Part shown: piece by piece, positions 21,645 to 31,319 of the stretch
Numbering within the stretch: position 1 is the stretch's first letter
Layout: each line of letters starts with the position of its first letter
Assembly (NCBI GenBank): GCA_965214115.1
Contig: CBDCAU010000003.1
Span: 496,001-560,000, forward strand
DNA length: 64,000 bases
Reading direction: 5' to 3'
Source of the DNA: Owenweeksia sp965214115
GTDB lineage: Bacteria; Bacteroidota; Bacteroidia; Flavobacteriales; Schleiferiaceae
Position numbers and translations under genes: made by a program
The notes under the pieces: model-generated
Told to the model about the DNA's origin: nothing
The model's input: only the letters and a program-made list of their open reading frames with translations
Database searches by the model: none

Positions 21645-21845
21645 TTCTAGGTTTTCTTAAACCTGCGAGGTTTCGCTCTTTATAAAAAAACCCTGGTTCT
21701 ATCTCGTCAAGACCTCGCAGGTTTTTTTGAAACCTGCAAGGTCGTCCCGCGCGGAGAATCTTGCAGGTCTTCTTCGACCTGCGAGGTTTTGTTCTTTTTA
21801 AGAAAAGCACTTTTTCTGCCTTATCAAGACTTGCGAGGTTTTAAT
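21645..21845. repeat. REP cluster left of the RAYT gene
   Basis: Multiple AACCTGCGAGGTTT / GACCTCGCAGGTTT / AACCTGCAAGGTC palindromes. The segment 21708-21792 is nearly identical to 22560-22648 on the other side of the transposase gene. Confidence 0.85.
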
Positions 21846-21868
21846 ACATTTGAAAAAAAAATCGCCCG

Positions 21869-22444
21869 ATGGCCCCCTACCTGCCGAACCACACCTACCA
21901 CATCTTCAACCGCGCCAATGGCGACGAACGACTGTTCCGCGAGCCGGAGAACTATCGCTTTTTTATGAAAAAGTATGGTCAGTATTTAAACCCTGTCGCG
22001 GACACTTTTGCCTACTGCCTGATGCCCAACCACTTTCACCTTTTGCTCCGGTTCCAATCCAGCGAAAAACTGGCGCGGCTCAACACCCAAGACAAAGAAA
22101 CCTCCCAGTTTTTGGCGCACACCGTTTCCAATTTCCTCAACTCCTACTGCAAATCTTTCAATAAACTCTACCATCGCAGGGGCAGTTTGCTGATGCGCCA
22201 CTCCAAACGCCAACCTGTTTCGGACGAATCCTATTTTCTAAAGCTCATCCACTATATCCATTGTAACCCTGTGGCCGGCGGCTTGGCCGAGCGGCCGGCA
22301 GATTGGCGCTTCAGTTCGTATCCGGCGCTGGTCGGCGCAAAGCCCACTTCGCTCCTCCGCGAAGAAGTGCTGGAGCGTTTTGGCGGGCTGGAAAATTTTA
22401 AATACTGCCATTTGGCGCCGCCCAAGATTTCGGGGGTGGAGTGA
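21869..22444 (+). CDS. REP-associated tyrosine transposase (RAYT)
   Basis: A 191-residue IS200/IS605-like Y1 transposase of the REP-associated type. It has YHIFNRANGDERLF at the N-terminus, the HUH metal motif HFHLLL (about residues 55-60), and the WRFSSY segment near 150. The likely nucleophile Tyr is in FNKLYHRRGSL or the YHRR region (inference). RAYTs cut and join REP/REPIN palindromes, and the gene sits exactly between two REP clusters that fit as its substrates. There is no accessory tnpB and no inverted terminal repeat. ATG 21869 is the first codon of the conserved fold. Confidence 0.9.
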   Translation: MAPYLPNHTYHIFNRANGDERLFREPENYRFFMKKYGQYLNPVADTFAYCLMPNHFHLLLRFQSSEKLARLNTQDKETSQFLAHTVSNFLNSYCKSFNKLYHRRGSLLMRHSKRQPVSDESYFLKLIHYIHCNPVAGGLAERPADWRFSSYPALVGAKPTSLLREEVLERFGGLENFKYCHLAPPKISGVE

Positions 22445-22449
22445 GGTGT

Positions 22450-22655
22450 CGTCAACCTTGCAGGTTTTCCTAAACCTGCGAGGTTTTCTTTTCAACGCTT
22501 TCCCTCCGGCAAAACCTGCGAGGTTTTGTTCTTTTTTAAAAAAGCTCTTTCTCAGACTTACCAAGACCTCGCAGGTTTTTTTTGAAACCTGCAAGGTCGC
22601 CCCGCGCCGACAACCTTGCAGGTCTTCTTCGACCTGCGAGGTTTTGTTTCCCGAA
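22450..22655. repeat. REP cluster right of the RAYT gene
   Basis: The same AACCTGCGAGGTTTT units as on the left. The core CAAGACCTCGCAGGTTTT ... TCTTCTTCGACCTGCGAGG is repeated almost unchanged. From 22656 to 22883 no gene is seen. Confidence 0.85.
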
Positions 22656-22883
22656 AAACCACCAAAAATTACCCCCCAGTAGGTATTTCACAGACCCGCC
22701 GCCCCTCTTTCCTTTGCCTCGGCTTTCAAAAATTTGGCAGCGTAGCGGATTTACCCTGAAGGCGATAGCGGATTTTTCCTGTATTTTTTTCAGGGTTTCT
22801 CCTCTTGCCACGGCCCGCGCCGCGCCGGACTTTTGACCCCTCACAAAAACCCAAAATTTCTAACATCCAAAAACAGACACACA

Positions 22884-23975
22884 ATGAAAAATTTCACTTT
22901 TACCCTCGTAGCGATTTTCGCTTTGGCTTTTGCCGCGCAAGCTCGCATCATCACCGTTAACAACCTTGGCGGTGCGGAATATGACCGATTGGATTCGGCA
23001 CGAGCCGCTGCAAACTCTGGCGATACCCTTTACCTTGAACCTACTAATTTGAGATATGAATTTGGCTTTACAGCTGCCAATCCATTGAATAAAACTTTGA
23101 CAATTGTCGGGGTTGGATTCAATCCCAATACCTCAGAGGGATTTAAGACAATACTGAACGACTTGTATCTCGATACGGGTGCGAGTGGTTCACGCTTTTA
23201 TGGCTTGACTTGGTTTTCATCTGATGTGTCTATTGCAACTGCGTCTGGCAAAATCTCAGACATATATTTTCAGAATTGCAGCTTCTTTGTGGTGAAGCTC
23301 TCTCAACAACCAGTTAATCAATCCGTTTTTAGAAATTGCGTATTTACTGCAGGCCGTTTTAATTCGGCCAATCTCGAATTATTTCCTGCATCCGATACTT
23401 CTGAAAGCTCAACAATTACCGTCGAGAATTGCGTTTTCCATAATGGCATTGAACAAAAGGGAAATTCGGGTTTCAATAATTTGTTCATCAATCATTGCAT
23501 TTTTGTAGATGGCAATGCTCTTCATCTTAACGGGATAAAAAATGCACTTATCACGAACTCCATCTTTTCCGGCAGTTCCACTATAGGGGCAAGTAGCACT
23601 GGGAACATTTTTGCGAATAACATTTTCCCAAATAGAGGTTCTTTGTCGACAGGTAATGCTGGTTCAGGAAACCTGTTTTTAACAAATCCGCAATTTGTAA
23701 ATTATAGTCTAAACAGTAGTTTTAATCCAGCAAGTAATCCTTCTGACCAAAACAAAGACCTCGCCCTCCTCCCCACCTCCCCCGGCGTAGGCGCCGCCAC
23801 CGACGGTACCGACATCGGCATCCACGGCGGCAATAATTTTTTCAGCGAAACGGGCGAAACCCTGTGGCTGCCCATCGTCCGCTCCGTGGACTTCTTGGGC
23901 GCGGCCGTGCCCCAAGTGCAGCCGGGCGACACCCTCCAAGTGCAAATCAACGCCACCCGCCCCGCGCTGGACTGA
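22884..23975 (+). CDS. Secreted parallel beta-helix protein, hypothetical
   Basis: A 363-residue protein with signal peptide MKNFTFTLVAIFALAFAAQA. Repeating short strands follow (ISDIYFQNCSFF, NQSVFRNCVF, ITVENCVFHN, NLFINHCIF, NALITNSIF, GNIFANNIF), the pattern of a right-handed beta-helix as in pectate-lyase-like proteins. No catalytic motif is recognisable. It ends QVQINATRPALD without the T9SS sorting domain such proteins usually carry, so it may be truncated. Base composition jumps near 23760 from AT-rich to GC-rich inside the frame. ATG 22884 is chosen for the signal peptide. Confidence 0.75.
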   Translation: MKNFTFTLVAIFALAFAAQARIITVNNLGGAEYDRLDSARAAANSGDTLYLEPTNLRYEFGFTAANPLNKTLTIVGVGFNPNTSEGFKTILNDLYLDTGASGSRFYGLTWFSSDVSIATASGKISDIYFQNCSFFVVKLSQQPVNQSVFRNCVFTAGRFNSANLELFPASDTSESSTITVENCVFHNGIEQKGNSGFNNLFINHCIFVDGNALHLNGIKNALITNSIFSGSSTIGASSTGNIFANNIFPNRGSLSTGNAGSGNLFLTNPQFVNYSLNSSFNPASNPSDQNKDLALLPTSPGVGAATDGTDIGIHGGNNFFSETGETLWLPIVRSVDFLGAAVPQVQPGDTLQVQINATRPALD

Positions 23976-24008
23976 GCCGGAATTATTCACATTAAAAATA
24001 ATTCCGCA

Positions 24009-27000
24009 ATGAAAAAGATAACCTTCATAACAGCCCTGCTGTGGCTATGCGGTTTTTCGCCGCACCGTGCTGCAGCGCAAGACAGCGTGAGCTACCAAGT
24101 GGATGCGCTCCACTACTTTTTTGACCAAGACCCCGGCTTTGGCGTGGCGGGCAATGGCGCAGTGATTCCCGTGTCGCCCGCCGATAGTGTTTCCCAACTG
24201 CTGAACGTGGTGGTGCCGTCCAATTTTAGCGACGGCGTTCACCATTTGATAGTCCGCGCCCGCGACACCAGCGGACATTGGAGCTTGGTGCAGCGTCGCG
24301 CCCTTTACGTTTCCAGCGGCGGCAGCGTGCCCGCTCCCGCTTTGGCGGGCAACCTCCAAGCGGTGCAGTATTTTTTTGACCAAGATCTCGGCTTTGGCGT
24401 GGCGGGCAACGGCGCGGTCATCCCCGTGCCGCCCGACGATTCCATCGCGCCCATTTTCAATATCATCGTCCCCGCCAGCCTCGGCGACGGCGTACACCAG
24501 TTGGTGGTGCGCGTGCAAGATGTGAACGGCGAGTGGAGTTTGGTGCAGCGCAAGGCGTTTTACATTTCGCGGGGCGGCAGCGTTGCGCCGCCGGATTTGG
24601 CAGGCAACATCGTGGCGGTGCAGTATTTCTATAATAATGACCCCGGTTTTGGAATGGCCGGCAATGGCGCGGTGCTTCCGGTTTCCCCATCGGATTCTGT
24701 TTTGCAAAATCTGTCCATCGTTTTGCCGCCCAGTTTACCGTTGGGTGTCAATCACTTGATTGTAAGGGTGCAAGACCAGTTTGGTAATTGGTCGCTGATT
24801 GACCGCCGCGCGTTTTATCTTAGTGACGGAAATGTGTTGGGCCCGCCCGAAGTGAGCGGCCCGCTTACCGCGCTGGAATATTTTTACGACATCGACCCCG
24901 GCGTGGGAATGGCCAACCGCATTGACATCCCCGCTACGGACACGGCGGCGGGCTTGTATTCTATCCAAACGCCGTGTTTGGTTTCGGGGCAGCACGTTCT
25001 CTACGTCCGCGCCCGCAATGCCGATGGCGATTGGAGCTTGGTGGCGCAGGACACGCTGGACGTTCTGAGCGGCACGAATATCCAAACTGCTATCGCCGCA
25101 GCGGATACGACCGCGATTTGTCCGGGCGATTCCGTGAAATTGCTTTTTGCCGAAGTGGCTGGCGCGAGCTATCAATGGCTGCGGGACGGTGCGCCCATCG
25201 CGGGGGCCGACACGTGTTGCTACTTTGCCAGCCAGCCTGGAGATTACCAAGTGCGCACCACTTGCAACGGCGCGTTCACCATTTCGGATACGATTGCGGT
25301 GAACTTCCTTCCCATCACAAAATATTTTGCCGACAAAGATGGCGACGGCTTCGGCGACCCCAACGATACGTTGAGCGATTGCAGCCCGCCGGCCGGTTTT
25401 GTTTTGGATAGCTTGGATTGCGATGATTCGGATTCCACCATCCATCCCAATGCGGCGGAAATTTGCGACGGCATCGACAATAATTGCGATGGTCAAATCG
25501 ACGAAAACCTTTTTCAGACGGGGATTTCCAGCCCTGTGATTTGCCAAGGCGACAGCGTTTTCGCAGAGGGGGATTTTCAGTTTCAGAGCGGCACTTTCAT
25601 CGACACCTTGGTAAAATCCAATGCCTGCGACAGCATCATCGTAACGAACTTGACCGTCAACCCTTCCGACACCACCTTCCAAACCCAAACCACCGCCGAC
25701 AGCACAATGGCCGGCGTGGTCGATTCGCTGTTCACCAACCAGTTCGGTTGCGACAGCCTGCTGCGCACCACGGTGATTTTTGATGCCGGCCCGTGCCCCA
25801 CCATCGACACGACGGTTTCCACCGTGGCTACTTGCGACCCGAATGCATCCACGGGTGTCACTTTCATCACCCTCACGGGCAGCGATGGCTGCGACAGCGT
25901 ATTGCAGCAAATCACTTTTTTCGTGCCGCCCACCGTCATCGGCATCGGCAGCCATACGATTTGCCAAGGCGACAGTTTGCTGATTTTCGGCGCATTCCGC
26001 TCCGTTTCGGGCGTGTTTGCCGACAGCCTGCAAAACCGCTTCGGCTGCGACAGCGTGGTGCTGCGCACTTTGACGGTGGCGCCCGTTTTCAATGATTCGA
26101 CCACGGTGCAGATTTGCGCGGGCGATTCCGCTTTGATTTTCGGAAATTTTGAAACCACCGCCGGATTTTTCACCGATTCCAACCAAACGGCGGCGGGCTG
26201 CGACAGCCTTTCTACCATCGAACTACAAGTGGTGCCGAGCATTTCCAGCAAAGACACGCTCACGATTTGCCAAGGCGATTCCGTTTCGGTTTTCGGGAAT
26301 TTTGAAACCGCGGCGGGGGTTTTCAACGACACTTCCGTTTCGGCGGGCGGCTGCGACAGCATCGCCACCATCTGTTTGGTGGTGAATAATGTAGATACCA
26401 ATTTCATCACCACTGCCACTTGCGATTCCGCTGCGGCGGGAAGTTTCACCAGCATTTTCACGGATGCCAACGGCTGCGACAGCCTCGTCATCACCACCGT
26501 GGTTTTGCAGCCGAGTTTCAACGACACGCTTTTTGCGGTTGAAATCTGCGACGGCGATTCCACTTTGATTTTCGGGAATTTTGAAACGGCCGCCGGATTC
26601 TTCACCGATTCCAATCAAACGGCGGCAGGCTGCGACAGTATTTCCATAAGGGAACTGAAAGTGAAGCCCGTTTTCAACGATTCCAACGTGGCGCAGATTT
26701 GCCAAGGCGATTCGGTTTTGATTTTTGGGATTTTCCGCAAAACGGCTGGTTTTATCACCGATTTTGGATTGTCTTCCAGCGGCTGCGATAGCAACGTCGC
26801 TTTTGAAATTGTGGTGGTGCCGCGCATCATTACCCAAGATACCTTGACGATTTGCCAAGGCGATTCGGTTTCCATTTTTGGAAATATTGAAACGGCGGCC
26901 GGCACTTTCGTGGACACATCGGTTTCCAGCGGCAATTGCGACAGCATCGCCACCATCCAATTGGTGGTAAACGACACCGACTTCGTGTCCGTGGTGGATT

Positions 27001-28604
27001 CGATTTGCAGCGGCGACAGCCTTTTCCTTGGCGGGAATTTCCAAACGGCGGCGGGCATTTATACGGATGTTTTTCAAAACCAAAACGGCTGCGACAGTAC
27101 TGTGACTACCGTACTTACGGTACGCACCGATTCGGCTTGTTTAGACACCGTTCCGCGCGGCGACGGCTGCAATACAGTGGTAGTTTCGGACAATCTTTTT
27201 AAAGAAAGCAACGTAGTGGGCGCCACCAACAATTCGGGGAATTGGAACGGCGTGAACGGCAACTTGCCGCCCACCGCCAGCTATGGGATGCAAGCCACCG
27301 AAGGCCAGCCCTACAATTTTAACAGCATCGGGGCGATTGATTCCGCCCAAGTGCTGAAAGCGGGCAACGCCATCCGTTTTTTCCGCAAGGAATTCATTTT
27401 GGAAAATTCCACCGATGTGGAGGCGCGGGTGCGCATCAATATGGACGACCAAGCGGAGATTTATGTCAATGGCATTTTGCTAGCGGCCGATTACAGCTTC
27501 GGTAGCAGCACTTGGAAAAACCCGCCGCTGGACGCCCAGTTCCGCGCCGATGGGACGGTGGAAAATCCCAGTAATGGTGGCGAAATGTTCGACTTTGCCA
27601 CGGCAATGGATTTGGACAATATTTTCCAAACGGGGAGCAACGAAGTAGTGGTGGTCGTGCGCAATCTGGCGAAAGCCAGCGACCGCGGCGGCTTCACCTT
27701 CCGGATGGACGTGCGCTGCGCGGATTCGGCGGTGGCAACGTTTGCGGACAGTTGCGTGGCCGACACTTCGTGGCGCAAAAGCACCGTCATCACCCCAACG
27801 GGGAACAGCGGTACTTGGAGCGGCACCAAAGGCCTGCCGGATGATAGCACCTTCACGCTGCCGGTGGAAATCGGCCAGCCGTACTCCTTCGCCAGCATTG
27901 AGGCGGTGGACGGTTCGCAGGTCATCAAATCGGAAAACAACATCCGCTATTTCCGCAAAACGTTCGAGCTTTCGGAAAACCAAGATGTAAGGGCGCGCTT
28001 CCGCAGCACCTTTGACGACCAAGTGGAAATTTATGTGAACGGTACAAAATTGCTACGTGAAAACAGCATCGGCCGCGCCAATTGGAAACTGCCGCCGCAC
28101 GACATCCTCTTTATGGAAAACGGCACGGCGGCCAATGGCAACGCGGGTGGGCAGATGTTCGACTTTGTGGGCGCAACGGATTTGGACACCGTTTTCCGCA
28201 GAGGCCAAAACACGTTGACCGTGGCGCTGCGCAACTTTGGCAAAAGCACCGACCGTGGTGGGTTTAGCTTCCGTTTGGATGTTTCCAAGGGTGGCAGTTC
28301 CGTATTGCTGCGAAAAGAATCGCAGGCCGCCGCCGCTTTCGCGGAAAGGGACGCACTCACCATCGAAGTGTTCCCAAATCCCACCAATGGTAAGCTGACT
28401 CTGTTGCTGCCCCTTTTATCGGAGGCCGAATCGGCGATGCTCATCCTGACGGACTTGAACGGCCGCGCCCTCCACAAAATACGGCGCACCGCCGGCGATG
28501 TGCCGATTTTGGAACTGGACTTGGCCGCGCAGGCGGATGGGATTTACTTCCTTCGTTATAGGCACAGTGGCGAAATGGTGGTGAAGAAAATTGTGAAGAG
28601 ATAA
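24009..28604 (+). CDS. Giant secreted mosaic protein with T9SS type A sorting domain
   Basis: A 1531-residue exported protein. Signal peptide 1-23. Residues 30-357 hold four copies of an 80-85-residue unit (YFFDQDPGFGVAGNGA ... GVHHLIVRARD ... WSLVQRRA). An Ig-like region follows (358-430), then a MopE-type motif (about 437-501, NAAEICDGIDNNCDGQIDE). Eleven Cys-containing repeats of about 45 residues come next (508-1044, ICQGDSV...FGNFETAAG...GCDS). Two related 185-residue beta-sandwich units (1052-1237, 1238-1427) share VRxxxDDQxEIYVNG. The end is a type A sorting domain (1447-1531, VFPNPTNGKL to KKIVKR). Probably a surface adhesin or matrix protein handled by PorU/PorV; its ligand is unknown. 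Confidence 0.88.
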   Translation: MKKITFITALLWLCGFSPHRAAAQDSVSYQVDALHYFFDQDPGFGVAGNGAVIPVSPADSVSQLLNVVVPSNFSDGVHHLIVRARDTSGHWSLVQRRALYVSSGGSVPAPALAGNLQAVQYFFDQDLGFGVAGNGAVIPVPPDDSIAPIFNIIVPASLGDGVHQLVVRVQDVNGEWSLVQRKAFYISRGGSVAPPDLAGNIVAVQYFYNNDPGFGMAGNGAVLPVSPSDSVLQNLSIVLPPSLPLGVNHLIVRVQDQFGNWSLIDRRAFYLSDGNVLGPPEVSGPLTALEYFYDIDPGVGMANRIDIPATDTAAGLYSIQTPCLVSGQHVLYVRARNADGDWSLVAQDTLDVLSGTNIQTAIAAADTTAICPGDSVKLLFAEVAGASYQWLRDGAPIAGADTCCYFASQPGDYQVRTTCNGAFTISDTIAVNFLPITKYFADKDGDGFGDPNDTLSDCSPPAGFVLDSLDCDDSDSTIHPNAAEICDGIDNNCDGQIDENLFQTGISSPVICQGDSVFAEGDFQFQSGTFIDTLVKSNACDSIIVTNLTVNPSDTTFQTQTTADSTMAGVVDSLFTNQFGCDSLLRTTVIFDAGPCPTIDTTVSTVATCDPNASTGVTFITLTGSDGCDSVLQQITFFVPPTVIGIGSHTICQGDSLLIFGAFRSVSGVFADSLQNRFGCDSVVLRTLTVAPVFNDSTTVQICAGDSALIFGNFETTAGFFTDSNQTAAGCDSLSTIELQVVPSISSKDTLTICQGDSVSVFGNFETAAGVFNDTSVSAGGCDSIATICLVVNNVDTNFITTATCDSAAAGSFTSIFTDANGCDSLVITTVVLQPSFNDTLFAVEICDGDSTLIFGNFETAAGFFTDSNQTAAGCDSISIRELKVKPVFNDSNVAQICQGDSVLIFGIFRKTAGFITDFGLSSSGCDSNVAFEIVVVPRIITQDTLTICQGDSVSIFGNIETAAGTFVDTSVSSGNCDSIATIQLVVNDTDFVSVVDSICSGDSLFLGGNFQTAAGIYTDVFQNQNGCDSTVTTVLTVRTDSACLDTVPRGDGCNTVVVSDNLFKESNVVGATNNSGNWNGVNGNLPPTASYGMQATEGQPYNFNSIGAIDSAQVLKAGNAIRFFRKEFILENSTDVEARVRINMDDQAEIYVNGILLAADYSFGSSTWKNPPLDAQFRADGTVENPSNGGEMFDFATAMDLDNIFQTGSNEVVVVVRNLAKASDRGGFTFRMDVRCADSAVATFADSCVADTSWRKSTVITPTGNSGTWSGTKGLPDDSTFTLPVEIGQPYSFASIEAVDGSQVIKSENNIRYFRKTFELSENQDVRARFRSTFDDQVEIYVNGTKLLRENSIGRANWKLPPHDILFMENGTAANGNAGGQMFDFVGATDLDTVFRRGQNTLTVALRNFGKSTDRGGFSFRLDVSKGGSSVLLRKESQAAAAFAERDALTIEVFPNPTNGKLTLLLPLLSEAESAMLILTDLNGRALHKIRRTAGDVPILELDLAAQADGIYFLRYRHSGEMVVKKIVKR

Positions 28605-28630
28605 ACCGCTTTACCTAATTTTTGACTCGA

Positions 28631-28670
28631 AAACCCGCTCGGTTGCTTTGTGTAGCTGGGTGGGTTTTTT
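28631..28670 (+). terminator. Rho-independent terminator after the mosaic protein
   Basis: A 12-base-pair stem AAACCCGCTCGG/CTGGGTGGGTTT with some G-U pairs, a 13-base loop and a following T-run. Confidence 0.75.
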
Positions 28671-28730
28671 GTGAAATACAGTCCTCTAATGGCGACTACC
28701 TTTGGCGCAGATTTTGACCCTCCACCCTTT

Positions 28731-30743
28731 ATGAAAATTCGCTGGCCGCGCGCCGTTTTTTCCCTTCTTTTTTGCTGCTCGGCGGCGGCGCTTTCCGCGC
28801 AATTCGCGCCCGAAAACCTCACCTCCAAAGAACCCGTTTTTTCCCACCAATACACCTTCCTCGGCGACCCCAATTATTATTTCATCGACACCACTTTCGA
28901 CAACCTCCATTGGTACAACCAGTGGAACCAATCGCATAGCGATTTATTCGGATATGCCCGTCCCACCAATATGGGTGGTCGGCTCAACCCGCTGACTTTC
29001 AGGGAAAAAACCAACCTTTGGGACTACTTTCACCTTGGCGCTTTCCAGGAATATTTCAAAGAAGAAAAGGAGATTGCCTTCTATCAAGTGCGCTCGCCGC
29101 TCACCGAGGCCAACTATTGGATGGGCTACAACCGTGGCCACAGTTTCAACATTTACCACACCCAGAACATCAACAAATATTGGAATTTCAAAATCAACTT
29201 CAAGCGGCTGAACGCGCGGGGGCAGTACACCGGCAACGCTGACCGCAACCGCAACCAAGGCAGCAGTTTTTTGGCCAACACCCGCTACCACAATCCCAAA
29301 AATGGCTACTCGGCGGCGGCCTATTTTTTGAATGAAAAAATGACAATCGACGAATCTGGCGGGTTGCAAAACGTGCAGCAATTTTTGGATAACGTGCAAA
29401 TCGATCCTGCGCTGTATCTCTTGAATTTGGATTCTGACCGGCGCACCCAGCACCACCGTGAGTTTTTCATTGACCAGAGTTTGGCCTTGAACAAAATTTC
29501 CTTCAAACGACAAAAAGATTCGGTAGTCGTTGTGCAAGATTCTTTAGATTTTCCCAATGATTCTCTTGGTTTTGAGGATGATAAAGTTTATGAAATACCG
29601 CCTCCACGCAAAAATGAGGAAGAAGCGGCCACTCCACCGACCGAAGAGAATGAAACCACCAATTCGCTTTCCATCGGCCATTCCTTTAAATTACAGCGGC
29701 GTTACCAAGCGTATTCCGGCTCGGCTACCGATAATTTTTATGATAACTATTTCATCAATTCCGATGGTGATTACCGCGACAGCGTGGGGTACAAATCGTT
29801 CCAAAACACCTTTTACGTTCAAGGGAAAATCGGCCAAAAAACCGCGCTGGACGTCAAGGCCGGCGTTCGGAATCTTATTACCCAATACGGTGATTCCACC
29901 TACAATTTCAGCGGCAGCAACTGGGGGCTGGCGGGCGAACTGCGCGGCAATCTTTCCGACCGATTTTCATTGCAAGGCCGCGCCGACTACATTTTGACCG
30001 GCCCGCTCAACGGTTCGCTGGACTTGGGCGGCGAGGCCGAATTGCGGATTTTCAAAAAACTCACCGCTTTCGGCAGCTACAATTTCCAACTGAAAAACCC
30101 CGATTTTTACCAGCAATTTTACCGTTCCAACAATTTCATTTGGCAAAATAATTTTGAAAAACAAGGCCGCAACTTATTGCGCTTCGGTGCGGAATGGACT
30201 TCAAATCACCGACTGGAAATCAGCAACTTGAGCCTGTTCCAATATGTGTATTACGATGAAAATGCGCAGCCTGCGCAAAGTGACGATGCGATAAATATTT
30301 TCAGAATCAAGACCACCCAAAACTTTGAATTTTTCAATTTTTTGCATCTCGATAATTCGATAATCTATCAAACGGTGGGCGGCAATTCGGCCGTTTTGCC
30401 CCTACCGGAAATCTTGACGCGCAACGCGCTCTATTTTGAATTTCGCCTCTTCAAACGTGCCCTGAAAGTGTTGGCCGGCGGCGATGTGGAATTTTTCACG
30501 GCCTACAATTCGCCCTCTTACAATCCTGCCCTCGGGGATTTTTTCGTGGCGCGCGAACGCGAAATCGGCAACTATCCCTACACCAGCATTTTCGCCAATT
30601 TCGAAATCCGCAAGGCGCGCATTTTTGTGAAATGGGAACATATCAATATGGGATTGGCGGGCTATGATTTCTTCGCCGCGCCCAATTATCCGATGCCCTC
30701 GCGGGCGCTGCGGGTGGGGATTACTTGGCGGTTTTTTAATTGA
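28731..30743 (+). CDS. Putative outer-membrane porin (Porin_10-like)
   Basis: A 670-residue beta-barrel protein resembling the Bacteroidota putative porin family (Porin_10). Signal peptide MKIRWPRAVFSLLFCCSAAA with LSAQ cleavage. The start of the mature part has FLGDPNYYFIDTTFDNLHWY and RPTNMGGRLNPLTF, which I associate with that family. The rest is long alternating strands ending AGYDFFAAPNYPMPSRALRV-GITWRFFN, with a terminal Phe-Asn. ATG 28731 is preferred; a GTG at 28671 would add 20 residues before the signal peptide and overlap the terminator. The substrate is unknown. Confidence 0.82.
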   Translation: MKIRWPRAVFSLLFCCSAAALSAQFAPENLTSKEPVFSHQYTFLGDPNYYFIDTTFDNLHWYNQWNQSHSDLFGYARPTNMGGRLNPLTFREKTNLWDYFHLGAFQEYFKEEKEIAFYQVRSPLTEANYWMGYNRGHSFNIYHTQNINKYWNFKINFKRLNARGQYTGNADRNRNQGSSFLANTRYHNPKNGYSAAAYFLNEKMTIDESGGLQNVQQFLDNVQIDPALYLLNLDSDRRTQHHREFFIDQSLALNKISFKRQKDSVVVVQDSLDFPNDSLGFEDDKVYEIPPPRKNEEEAATPPTEENETTNSLSIGHSFKLQRRYQAYSGSATDNFYDNYFINSDGDYRDSVGYKSFQNTFYVQGKIGQKTALDVKAGVRNLITQYGDSTYNFSGSNWGLAGELRGNLSDRFSLQGRADYILTGPLNGSLDLGGEAELRIFKKLTAFGSYNFQLKNPDFYQQFYRSNNFIWQNNFEKQGRNLLRFGAEWTSNHRLEISNLSLFQYVYYDENAQPAQSDDAINIFRIKTTQNFEFFNFLHLDNSIIYQTVGGNSAVLPLPEILTRNALYFEFRLFKRALKVLAGGDVEFFTAYNSPSYNPALGDFFVAREREIGNYPYTSIFANFEIRKARIFVKWEHINMGLAGYDFFAAPNYPMPSRALRVGITWRFFN

Positions 30744-30833
30744 GCGTTTATCCTAAGGGCGCTCGGAGACGGTAGAAGTTTCCACATTTTTTCCCGTGGC
30801 TAATCATCCAAAAAGCTTAAAAAAATCTGAGTT

Positions 30834-31049
30834 ATGGAACAGCAAGTCCTTTTGAGCGTGAAGAAAAAACGCCTTCGGTTTTTTATGGAATTGGGACAAA
30901 GTCTTGATTTTGTGCAAGTTGAGAAAGAGGATGTTGATTCCGCCGAAGAAATCAGGGCCAACCTGACCCAAACTTTCAAAGACCTCAGGCGCTACAAAAA
31001 AGGCCGCTTGGACATTACCCCCGCCCAAGATTTTTTGGATGAGCTATAA
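30834..31049 (+). CDS. Antitoxin-like protein of a RelE-type TA pair
   Basis: A 71-residue protein with the arrangement of small Bacteroidota antitoxins: an N-terminal strand plus amphipathic helix (KKKRLRFFMELGQSLDFVQV) and a charged C-terminal part (DLRRYKKGRLDITPAQDFL). It overlaps the start of a RelE-like frame by 11 bases (ATG inside GATGAGCTATAA), the standard antitoxin-toxin coupling. Assignment rests on size, pattern and that partner. Confidence 0.65.
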   Translation: MEQQVLLSVKKKRLRFFMELGQSLDFVQVEKEDVDSAEEIRANLTQTFKDLRRYKKGRLDITPAQDFLDEL

Positions 31050-31113
31050 GGTCGAGCTTTTTGACCAATTTAAAAAAGAGGCCAAGCGGCTTTCTAAAAA
31101 ATATCCCTCCTAA
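31039..31113 (+). pseudogene. Truncated RelE-type toxin (24 codons)
   Basis: MSYKVELFDQFKKEAKRLSK then KYPS and a stop. This is the recognisable first helix of RelE/ParE toxins (family length about 90-100). The sequence after the stop shows no continuation in any frame. The toxin is therefore dead, leaving an orphan antitoxin. Confidence 0.7.
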
Positions 31114-31319
31114 GAGGCTGATTAGGAATGACAAACTTCTTTGACAGGTGATGTTTCACGCCCGAATGGGCAAAATATCTTAGCCCGCCGTGTGCCGTAG
31201 CCGGAGGGTGCACGGCAGGGCAACGCCTTGGGTGGACGGAATCATTCACCCCCGCATCGCCCCTCCCGATGGCCATCGGGAGGCACGGTACGCTTTCCAT
31301 TCAAATTCCTCATCGCAAC
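31114..31319. repeat. Intergenic palindromes
   Basis: No gene. Contains GCCGTGTGCCGTAGCC...GTGCACGGC relatives of the family C inner palindrome, and CCTCCCGATGGCCATCGGGAGG, a perfect palindrome near 31263. Confidence 0.5.

Noticed and set aside
25600..27100. Long minus-strand frames opposite the Cys repeats of the mosaic protein
   Set aside because: They mirror the repeats on the other strand and lack any independent feature.
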